Positions 6,253-13,014 of a DNA stretch of 14,221 nucleotides are shown here, piece after piece. Every line of letters starts with the position of its first letter. The stretch's first letter is position 1. Made by a program: the position numbers and the translations under genes. The notes under the pieces are model-generated. The model did not search any database and had not been told where the DNA came from. It worked only from the letters and a program-made list of their open reading frames with translations. Source of the stretch: Actinomycetes bacterium. GTDB lineage: Bacteria > Actinomycetota > Actinomycetes > S36-B12 > GCA-2699445. Location of the stretch: contig JAHZKU010000116.1 in assembly GCA_022600255.1 (NCBI GenBank), forward strand, positions 1 to 14,221, read 5' to 3'.

Positions 6253-6639
6253 ATGGCCAAACTAAGCACAGAAGAACTGATGGATGCGTTCAAGGAGATG
6301 ACCCTCCTCGAGCTCAGCGACTTCGTAAAGCAGTTCGAAGAAACTTTTGAGGTCACTGCGGCCGCACCTGTGGCCGTCGCGGCTGCTGGTGCGCCAGTAG
6401 CGGGTGCCGAGGCCGCTGCTGAAGAGAAGGACGAGTTTGACGTTGTCCTCGAGGCAGCCGGCGACAAGAAGTTGCAGGTCATCAAGGCTGTCCGCTCCCT
6501 AACGGATCTGGGTCTGAAGGAAGCGAAGGAACTCGTTGAGGCTGCTCCCAAGCCTGTCATCGAAAAGGCGAACAAGGACGACGCGGAAAAGGCCAAGGCT
6601 GCCCTGGAAGAGGCCGGCGCCACAGTGGGCTTGAAGTAA
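6253..6639 (+). CDS. rplL: 50S ribosomal protein L7/L12
   Basis: Multi-copy acidic stalk protein that recruits translational GTPases. The 128-residue product has the N-terminal dimerisation helix pair (1-33), an Ala/Val/Pro-rich flexible hinge (36-57), and the conserved C-terminal factor-binding domain (59-128) with KLQVIKAVRSLTDLGLKEAK (73-92). The length and hinge are normal. The ATG start has GAAGGGAAAG about 10 nt upstream, a rather distant Shine-Dalgarno. The stop is TAA, confirming that TAA ends translation normally in this genome. It is directly followed by a perfect 16-bp hairpin. Confidence 0.98.
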   Translation: MAKLSTEELMDAFKEMTLLELSDFVKQFEETFEVTAAAPVAVAAAGAPVAGAEAAAEEKDEFDVVLEAAGDKKLQVIKAVRSLTDLGLKEAKELVEAAPKPVIEKANKDDAEKAKAALEEAGATVGLK

Positions 6640-6653
6640 CGTTACAGATCACA

Positions 6654-6689
6654 AGAAGGGGCTGGCTCGGACTCGAGCCAGCCCCTTCT
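6654..6689 (+). terminator. Strong hairpin terminator after rplL
   Basis: Perfect 16-bp arms at 6654-6669 and 6674-6689 with a GACT loop, starting 14 nt after the rplL stop. There is no T-run downstream, a form often seen for actinobacterial terminator-like hairpins. In E. coli the rplL-rpoB gap holds an attenuator allowing partial read-through into rpoB, so this may be complete or partial termination. Confidence 0.8.
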
Positions 6690-6953
6690 GCTGTCCGAAT
6701 CCCGCCTGTGACCGCGCGATTCTTGTGACGATACGGCGGCGTCCACGTTCCGGCTTGAGCACGCCGACATTACCCACAAGTTGGCCTAATCGGCTTGACT
6801 CCGGCCTCTCCGGTGGCCAGTATCGGGGTACGCAGTTGTTCGATACCGGCTCGTGGCCTTGGGTAGCTCCGGGACTGAACCGGCTGGTTTGGGTAACTGG
6901 ACTGAGTCGTTCGGGCAACGCGACATGGCCCGGCTAAGCCTCGGACGTCGTAT

Positions 6954-6996
6954 TTGACACCGGGGTGTTTACTTATGCGCGCAAGCAGGCTATCGT
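6954..6996 (+). promoter_or_regulatory. Candidate rpoB promoter
   Basis: TTGACA (6954-6959) is a perfect -35 consensus, but the nearest -10-like TATGCG (6974-6979) is only 14 nt away. An alternative is TTTACT (6968-6973), a 17-nt spacer and TATCGT (6991-6996), giving a start near 7003 and a leader of about 200 nt. Both could be used as overlapping promoters. The exact start cannot be fixed by reading alone. Confidence 0.45.
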
Positions 6997-7043
6997 TATG
7001 AATTACGCCTCCTTATCAAATAAGCCCCCGGCTACAACTATGC

Positions 7044-7109
7044 CTTGAGACTGCTTCTCTCAGTGCCTCCCGGAAGTCCTGGAGACCTGCAAAGGGATGA
7101 AGTCTCAAG
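7044..7109 (+). other. Long-range stem in the rpoB leader
   Basis: CTTGAGACT (7044-7052) pairs perfectly with AGTCTCAAG (7101-7109), enclosing 48 nt that contain a small CTCC/GGAG possibility. It lies about 100 nt before the rpoB start and would be in the 5' untranslated region if the promoter above is right. The function is unknown. Confidence 0.4.
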
Positions 7110-7196
7110 CCGCGCTAGGTGTAGAGGTAGTCGGTGCCCCAGAAGGGGAAATGGCTCGGGTAGTTGGTGACTGGTGACCACGCGCGTGTCTTGTGG

Positions 7197-7201
7197 AAGG
7201 A
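7197..7201 (+). promoter_or_regulatory. Ribosome binding site deciding the rpoB start
   Basis: AAGGA at 7197-7201 stands six nucleotides before TTG 7208-7210. The alternative GTG at 7193 would overlap this site and has no Shine-Dalgarno of its own, so TTG 7208 is the better start. A TTG start is also used by mycobacterial rpoB. Confidence 0.7.
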
Positions 7202-7207
7202 CACTTC

Positions 7208-10200
7208 TTGACCGCCACGCATTCAGATGCTCAGGTACTGGGGACCGATCGGGTCTCCTTCGCAAAAATCCGGGAACCCCTGGAGGTTCCCGACCTTCTG
7301 GCTCCCCAGATGGACTCTTTTGACTGGCTTATCGGCAACGAGGCTTGGCAAGAGCGGGCCGAGATTGCCGCTGAGGAAGGGCGCGACGACGTCCCTCAGA
7401 AGTCAGGCATGGAGGAGGTCTTCGAAGAGATCGGTTCGATCGAAGATAACCAGGGCAACATGTCCCTGTCCTTCAAGGACCATCACTTCGAGCCACCGAG
7501 TGTTTCGGTGGACGAGTGCCGTGAGCGGGATCTCACGTATTCGGCGCCGCTGTTCGTGACGGCGACGTTTGAGAACCGGGAAACCGATGTCAGCATGTCC
7601 CAGACCGTGTTCATGGGGGATTACCCCTTGATGACGGACAAAGGCACCTTCATCATCAACGGCACCGAGCGTGTTGTTGTCTCGCAGTTGGTGCGTTCTC
7701 CTGGCGTCTACTTCGAGTCTTCGGTCGACAAAGCCACCGACAAAGACCTCTACGTGGCTCGCGTGATCCCGGGCCGTGGTGCCTGGTTGGAGTTCGAGAT
7801 CGACAAGAAGGATCTCGTTTCGGTACGCCTGGACCGCAAGCGCAAGCAATCGGCCACCACCCTGCTGAAGGCCCGCGGCTGGACAGCAGAGCAGATCGCC
7901 GAGCGATTCGGCGATTACCCCGCCATGATGGCGACCCTGGAGAAAGATACGGTCACCACCCAGGACGAAGCACTGCTGGACATCTACCGCAAGATGCGTC
8001 CGGGCGAACCGCCGTCGGTGGATGCTGGCCGCAACCTGTTGGAGAACTACTACTTCAACCCGAAGCGCTACGACCTAGCCAAGGTGGGTCGTTACAAGGT
8101 CAACAAGAAGTTGGGTCTGGAGCTCCCCGCCGACGAGACTGTCCTGACCGATGAGGACATCGCCGCAGCGCTGGAGTACCTGGTAGCCCTGCACGCCCGC
8201 AAGGACTCCCTGGAGATGCCGCGAGGTGAGATCCCGGTGGAGACCGACGATATCGACCACTTCGGGAATCGGCGACTGCGGACGGTCGGGGAACTGATTC
8301 AGAATCAGATTCGTACTGGGCTTACTCGGATGGCGCGGCTGGTTGGCGAAAAGATGGGCACCTCGGACGTCGAGGCCATCACACCCCAGGCCCTGATCAA
8401 GATCACCCCGCTGGCGGCGGCCATCAAGGAGTTCTTCGGAACATCTCAGCTAAGCCAGTTCATGGACCAGACCAACTCCCTGGCTGGGCTTACCCACAAG
8501 CGGCGACTGTCCGCACTGGGCCCGGGTGGTTTGTCTCGCGAGCGCGCCGGGTTCGAAGTGCGCGACGTTCACCCGTCTCACTACGGCCGCATGTGCCCGA
8601 TCGAAACGCCAGAGGGCCCGAACATCGGTTTGATCGGATCGCTCGCGACTTACGGTCGAGTGAACCCGTACGGCTTCATCGAGACGCCCTACCGGCACGT
8701 CGTTGATGGTGTTGTCCAAGACAGTGTTGACTATCTCAGTGCCGACGAAGAGGATCGGCACGTCATCGCTCAGGCGAACTCCGAGCTGAACGCAGATGGC
8801 ACATTCGCTGACGAGCGGGTGCTGGTGCGTCGTAAGGGCGGTGGGGTTGACTACGTCCCAGGCACCGAAGTTGATTACGTGGACGTCTCGCCGCGGCAGA
8901 TGGTCTCCGTGGCCACGGCCATGATTCCGTTCCTAGAGCACGACGACGCCAACCGTGCGCTCATGGGCTCCAACATGCAGCGTCAGGCCGTGCCGTTGAT
9001 GCAGGCAGAGGCGCCCTTGGTGGGCACCGGTATGGAGTACCGTGCGGCCGTTGATGCCGGCGATGTTGTGGTGGCCGAGGAAGCCGGCACCGTTGTCGAA
9101 GCTTCAGCGGATCTCATCGAGATCGAGAGTGAAGACGGCGCTGTGTTGTCCTATGGGCTGCAAAAGTTCCGTCGCTCGAACCAGGGCACGTCCTACAACC
9201 AGCGTCCGGTCGTTGAGATCGGGCAGCAGGTGGAACAGGACGAGGTCATCGCGGATGGTCCGTCCACCGACCATGGCGAGCTGTCTTTGGGTCGCAACCT
9301 ACTCGTGGCGTTTATGCCGTGGGAGGGTCACAACTACGAGGACGCCATCATCTTGTCCGAGCGCTTGGTGCGAGACGACGTGCTGAGCAGCGTTCACATC
9401 GAAGAGCATGAGGTGGACGCTCGCGATACCAAGCTGGGAGCCGAGGAGATCACGCGCGATATCCCGAACCTGTCTGATGAGGCCTTGGCCGAACTAGACG
9501 AGCGTGGCATCGTGCGGGTCGGCGCGGACGTGCAGGCTGGTGACATCTTGGTCGGGAAGACCACTCCCAAGGGTGAAACAGAACTCACTCCGGAGGAACG
9601 CCTTCTGCGGGCGATCTTTGGCGAGAAGGCCAAAGAGGTGCGTGACACATCATTGCGCGTGCCCCACGGTGAAAAGGGCAAGGTAATCGCCACTCGGATC
9701 TTCGATCGGGATGAGAGCGATGACTTGCCTCCTGGTGTGAACCAGATGGTGCGGGTGCACGTGGCGCAGAAGCGCAAGATCACAGAGGGCGACAAGCTCG
9801 CTGGTCGTCACGGCAACAAGGGTGTTATCTCCAAGATTCTGCCCGTGGAGGATATGCCGTTCCTGAAGGACGGCACTCCGGTGGACATCGTGCTGAACCC
9901 ACTTGGTGTTCCAGGTCGCATGAACCTCGGCCAGATTTTGGAGACCCACCTAGGGTGGGTCGCCAAGGCCGGCTGGGACGTGCCCGCCGATGACAGCCGC
10001 GCGGAATCGTTCCCATCAGGAACACTCTCGGCCACGGCTGGCACCAACATCGCCACACCAGTGTTCGATGGTGTTCAGGACGACGCTTTGGAAGCGTTGA
10101 TGGAACATGCCCGCCCGAACGAGGACGGCTTGCGGTTGGTAGAACCCGATGGCAAGGCGCAGTTGTTCGATGGCCGCGGTGGTGAACCGTATCCCGAACC

Positions 10201-10666
10201 TGTCAGCGTTGGTTACCTGTACGTCTTGAAGCTGCACCACTTGGTGGACGACAAGATCCACGCGCGTTCCACGGGACCGTACTCGATGATTACGCAGCAG
10301 CCACTGGGTGGTAAGGCCCAGTTCGGCGGCCAGCGCTTCGGTGAGATGGAAGTGTGGGCGTTGGAGGCTTACGGCGCTGCGTACGCACTGCAGGAGCTAC
10401 TGACAATCAAGTCCGACGACACCCATGGGCGCGTCAAGGTCTATGAGGCCATCGTGAAGGGCGAAAACCTGCCAGAGCCGGGTATCCCCGAATCGTTCAA
10501 GGTCTTGATGAAAGAGATGCAGTCCTTGTGCCTCAACGTAGAAGTGTTGAGCAGCGACGGCGTCGCGATCGAGATGAAGGAGTCCGATGAGGACCTCTTC
10601 CGGACCGCCGAGGAACTAGGCATTGACTTGTCCCGGCGCGAGCCAAGCTCGGTCGAGGAAGTCTGA
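7208..10666 (+). CDS. rpoB: DNA-directed RNA polymerase subunit beta
   Basis: Second-largest catalytic subunit of RNA polymerase; it forms one side of the main channel and holds the rifampicin pocket. The 1152-residue product (from TTG 7208) is close to the mycobacterial length. It begins with a variable tail, then RVSFAKIREPLEVPDLL. The rifampicin region spans about 411-437 (GTSQLSQFMDQ, then THKRRLSALGPGGL), with Asp420, His430 and Ser435 matching E. coli D516, H526 and S531. Further marks are GRMCPIETPEGPNIGLIGS, GHNYEDAIILSERLV, the nucleotide-contacting GRHGNKG at 866-872, and the C-terminal QQPLGGKAQFGGQRFGEMEVWALE segment. The reading frame is intact throughout. Compared with the usual NNPLS stretch it reads TNSLA at 422-426. 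It is separated from rpoC by 95 nt that hold a strong hairpin. The GTG at 7193 would add five residues. Confidence 0.97.
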   Translation: MTATHSDAQVLGTDRVSFAKIREPLEVPDLLAPQMDSFDWLIGNEAWQERAEIAAEEGRDDVPQKSGMEEVFEEIGSIEDNQGNMSLSFKDHHFEPPSVSVDECRERDLTYSAPLFVTATFENRETDVSMSQTVFMGDYPLMTDKGTFIINGTERVVVSQLVRSPGVYFESSVDKATDKDLYVARVIPGRGAWLEFEIDKKDLVSVRLDRKRKQSATTLLKARGWTAEQIAERFGDYPAMMATLEKDTVTTQDEALLDIYRKMRPGEPPSVDAGRNLLENYYFNPKRYDLAKVGRYKVNKKLGLELPADETVLTDEDIAAALEYLVALHARKDSLEMPRGEIPVETDDIDHFGNRRLRTVGELIQNQIRTGLTRMARLVGEKMGTSDVEAITPQALIKITPLAAAIKEFFGTSQLSQFMDQTNSLAGLTHKRRLSALGPGGLSRERAGFEVRDVHPSHYGRMCPIETPEGPNIGLIGSLATYGRVNPYGFIETPYRHVVDGVVQDSVDYLSADEEDRHVIAQANSELNADGTFADERVLVRRKGGGVDYVPGTEVDYVDVSPRQMVSVATAMIPFLEHDDANRALMGSNMQRQAVPLMQAEAPLVGTGMEYRAAVDAGDVVVAEEAGTVVEASADLIEIESEDGAVLSYGLQKFRRSNQGTSYNQRPVVEIGQQVEQDEVIADGPSTDHGELSLGRNLLVAFMPWEGHNYEDAIILSERLVRDDVLSSVHIEEHEVDARDTKLGAEEITRDIPNLSDEALAELDERGIVRVGADVQAGDILVGKTTPKGETELTPEERLLRAIFGEKAKEVRDTSLRVPHGEKGKVIATRIFDRDESDDLPPGVNQMVRVHVAQKRKITEGDKLAGRHGNKGVISKILPVEDMPFLKDGTPVDIVLNPLGVPGRMNLGQILETHLGWVAKAGWDVPADDSRAESFPSGTLSATAGTNIATPVFDGVQDDALEALMEHARPNEDGLRLVEPDGKAQLFDGRGGEPYPEPVSVGYLYVLKLHHLVDDKIHARSTGPYSMITQQPLGGKAQFGGQRFGEMEVWALEAYGAAYALQELLTIKSDDTHGRVKVYEAIVKGENLPEPGIPESFKVLMKEMQSLCLNVEVLSSDGVAIEMKESDEDLFRTAEELGIDLSRREPSSVEEV

Positions 10667-10671
10667 CCGGC

Positions 10672-10709
10672 GATGGCGACCCGATGTACCGACACATCGG
10701 GTCGCCATC
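10672..10709 (+). terminator. Perfect 16-bp hairpin between rpoB and rpoC
   Basis: Arms at 10672-10687 and 10694-10709 are exact reverse complements with a six-nucleotide ACCGAC loop, starting five nucleotides after the rpoB stop. A C-rich, T-poor tail follows (CTCATCCCCC). It has the shape of a U-tract-less terminator, but rpoC lies 52 nt downstream with no convincing promoter between, so partial termination, RNase III processing or mRNA stabilisation is more likely. Confidence 0.75.
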
Positions 10710-10761
10710 CTCATCCCCCAAACAACTAGCCTGACCCAACGATTCAGACACGAGGAACCAA

Positions 10762-12993
10762 GTGCTCGACGTTAACTACTTTGATCAACTACAGATTGGT
10801 CTGGCGACCGCGGAAGACATCCGGACCTGGTCGCATGGCGAGGTCAAGAAGCCAGAGACCATCAACTACCGCACACTCAAGCCCGAGCGTGACGGTCTGT
10901 TCTGCGAGAAGATTTTCGGACCCACGCGGGACTGGGAATGCTACTGCGGTAAATACAAGCGGGTGCGCTTCAAGGGCATTATCTGTGAACGCTGTGGCGT
11001 AGAGGTCACCCGGGCCAAGGTGCGTCGTGAGCGGATGGGCCACATTGAGCTCGCCGCCCCCGTAACCCACATCTGGTACTTCAAGGGTGTCCCGAGCCGA
11101 CTCGGCTACCTGCTGGACCTGGCTCCAAAGGACCTTGAGAAGGTCATCTACTTCGCGGCGCACATGGTCACGGCCGTGGATGAGGAAGGTCGCCACAACG
11201 CCCTTCCCAGCCTAGAAGCTCGCCATTCCGAGGAAGTCCTGCGCCTAGAGCAGCGCCGGGATGACGAAATCAGCAAGCGTATGGGCAAGCTGGAAGAGGA
11301 CATCGCAGCGCTCGAGGCGGAAGGCGCCAAGTCTGACGCCAAACGTAAGGTGAAGGACGCCGCCGAACGAGAGATGAAGCAGCTGCGCAAGCGGGCCGAT
11401 GAGCGGATCGACTTCGTGAAGTCCGTATTCGAGCGCTTCCGCAACCTGAAGGTGCAAGACCTCGAAGGCGACGAGCGGCTCTATCGCGAGATGAGCGATC
11501 GCTACGGTAAGTGGTTTGAGGGCGACATGGGTGCCGCAGCCATCCAGAAGCGGCTGCAGACCTTCGACCTCGAAGCCGAAGCAGAGAAGCTGCGGCTCAC
11601 GGTACGTGAGGGCACCGGTGCGAAGAAGACCCGTGCACTCAAGCGACTTAAGGTTGTGACCTCTTTCCTGAACACCACCAACAGCCCGCAGGGCATGGTG
11701 CTCGATGCGGTGCCGGTGATCCCGCCGGACTTGCGTCCCATGGTGCAACTTGACGGTGGCCGGTTTGCGACCTCCGACTTGAACGACCTGTACCGCCGCG
11801 TGATCAACCGCAACAACCGCTTGAAGCGACTCATCGATCTCGGCGCTCCCGAGATCATCGTGAACAACGAGAAGCGAATGCTGCAGGAGTCCGTGGATGC
11901 GCTCTTCGACAACGGTCGTCGCGGCCGGCCAGTAACCGGGCCGGGGAACCGAGCGTTGAAGTCCTTGAGCGACATGCTTAAGGGCAAGCAGGGGCGGTTC
12001 CGCCAGAACCTGCTCGGCAAGCGCGTGGACTACTCGGGTCGATCCGTCATCGTGGTGGGCCCCAAGCTAGAACTGCACCAGTGTGGGCTGCCCAAGCAGA
12101 TGGCGCTGGAACTGTTCAAGCCATTTGTAATGAAGCGCCTAGTCGAACTGGGTCATAGCCAGAACATCAAGGCTGCGAAACGCCGTGTAGAGCGGGCACC
12201 TGGTGGTGGCCACGCCTACGCCGATGTTTGGGCGGTACTGGAAGAAGTGATTGCGGAGCATCCGGTGATGCTGAACCGGGCGCCGACGCTGCACCGCTTG
12301 GGGATTCAAGCCTTCGAGCCGCAACTGATCGAGGGCAAGGCCATCCAAATCCACCCGCTGGTCTGTACTGCGTTTAACGCGGACTTCGACGGCGACCAGA
12401 TGGCGGTCCATTTGCCACTGTCTCCGGAGGCCCAGGCAGAGGCGCGGATTCTGATGTTGTCCAGCAACAACATCTTGTCTCCAGCCAATGGTCGGCCAAT
12501 CACCACACCCACCCAGGACATGGTGTTGGGTATCTATCACCTCACCGGGTTTGACGAGGACGGTCTGGGCGAGGGGCGTGCGTTCGCATCGTTGGACGAG
12601 GCGCTGATGGCCTACGACAATGGCTCGCTATCGCTGCGTGCCCCGATCAAGCTGCGCCTCGACAACCAAGCCCCTCCGGCGGACGTTGCGGGTGCGGATG
12701 ATTGGCGCGTCGGAGATGCCATTGTGCTGGACACGACGCTGGGTCGGGCCCTGTTCAATGAAGCCTTGCCGTCGGATTTCCCGTATGTGAACTATGAGGT
12801 GGACAAGAAGAAGCTCGGCGATTTGGTTAACCGGCTCTCCGAGGGCTACATGAAGATCGAGATTGCTCAGACACTGGATCGGCTCAAGGAACTCGGTTTC
12901 CACTGGGCCACGCGGTCCGGTGTCACGATCTCTATCTCCGATGTGATCACGCCAGCGGCCAAGGCCGAAATCCTGTCTGGAGCCGAGGCGTAA
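10762..12993 (+). CDS. rpoC: RNA polymerase subunit beta-prime, N-terminal part (ends at tandem in-frame stops)
   Basis: Largest RNA polymerase subunit, here open for 743 codons, against roughly 1300 residues for actinobacterial RpoC. The start GTG has GAGGAA at 10752-10757. It shows MLDVNYFDQLQIGLAT, the zinc ribbon Cys60, Cys62, Cys75 and Cys78, the actinobacterial charged coiled-coil insert at about 150-230, the clamp-helix region around VINRNNRLKRL, the lid/switch segment GKQGRFRQNLLGKRVDYSGRS, the Mg-binding NADFDGDQMAVH at 539-550 (Asp541, Asp543, Asp545), and RSGVTISISDV shortly before the end. After AEILSGAEA the frame meets TAA TAG, then continues in frame with the rest of beta-prime. 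The stops fall in the first helix of the secondary-channel rim, with no indel relative to intact homologues recalled from memory. Residues about 479-488 (APGGGHAYAD) look like a small insertion relative to the mycobacterial protein. Whether this is a true separate subunit, a recoded gene or a sequence error cannot be decided here. Confidence 0.93.
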   Translation: MLDVNYFDQLQIGLATAEDIRTWSHGEVKKPETINYRTLKPERDGLFCEKIFGPTRDWECYCGKYKRVRFKGIICERCGVEVTRAKVRRERMGHIELAAPVTHIWYFKGVPSRLGYLLDLAPKDLEKVIYFAAHMVTAVDEEGRHNALPSLEARHSEEVLRLEQRRDDEISKRMGKLEEDIAALEAEGAKSDAKRKVKDAAEREMKQLRKRADERIDFVKSVFERFRNLKVQDLEGDERLYREMSDRYGKWFEGDMGAAAIQKRLQTFDLEAEAEKLRLTVREGTGAKKTRALKRLKVVTSFLNTTNSPQGMVLDAVPVIPPDLRPMVQLDGGRFATSDLNDLYRRVINRNNRLKRLIDLGAPEIIVNNEKRMLQESVDALFDNGRRGRPVTGPGNRALKSLSDMLKGKQGRFRQNLLGKRVDYSGRSVIVVGPKLELHQCGLPKQMALELFKPFVMKRLVELGHSQNIKAAKRRVERAPGGGHAYADVWAVLEEVIAEHPVMLNRAPTLHRLGIQAFEPQLIEGKAIQIHPLVCTAFNADFDGDQMAVHLPLSPEAQAEARILMLSSNNILSPANGRPITTPTQDMVLGIYHLTGFDEDGLGEGRAFASLDEALMAYDNGSLSLRAPIKLRLDNQAPPADVAGADDWRVGDAIVLDTTLGRALFNEALPSDFPYVNYEVDKKKLGDLVNRLSEGYMKIEIAQTLDRLKELGFHWATRSGVTISISDVITPAAKAEILSGAEA

Positions 12994-12996
12994 TAG
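12991..12996 (+). other. Tandem in-frame stop codons inside rpoC
   Basis: TAA (12991-12993) and TAG (12994-12996) are both in the rpoC frame, which is open before and after. They occupy the place of two residues in the rim helix (Glu-Val in the E. coli stretch EAEAEV). TAA ends rplJ and rplL and TAG ends secE, nusG and rplA at their expected lengths, so neither codon is reassigned. Confidence 0.95.
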
Positions 12997-13014
12997 ACCA
13001 GCATCGATTCCAAG

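Larger units (their letters stand above)
6690..7207 (+). promoter_or_regulatory. Gene-free rpoB promoter and leader region
   Basis: About 520 nt without a supportable gene; the open frames in it have no recognisable content. It should contain the rpoB promoter(s) and 5' leader. Visible elements are TTGACT at 6795-6800, TTGACA at 6954-6959, a candidate -10 TATCGT at 6991-6996, and a long-range stem at 7044-7109. The stretch from about 6950 to 7025 is noticeably more A+T-rich than its surroundings, as expected for a promoter. Confidence 0.65.

Noticed and set aside
5736..6623. Long minus-strand open frame (295 codons) opposite rplJ and rplL
   Set aside because: Ser/Ala-rich translation mirroring the codon pattern of the real genes on the other strand; no protein family features.
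6725..6937. Short plus-strand open frame (70 codons) in the rpoB upstream region
   Set aside because: No recognisable protein content and no clear ribosome site; it lies in the promoter/leader region.
12991..12996. Stop-codon reassignment (TAA/TAG read as an amino acid) to explain the rpoC interruption
   Set aside because: TAA ends rplJ and rplL and TAG ends secE, nusG and rplA at normal protein lengths, so both codons act as stops in this genome.
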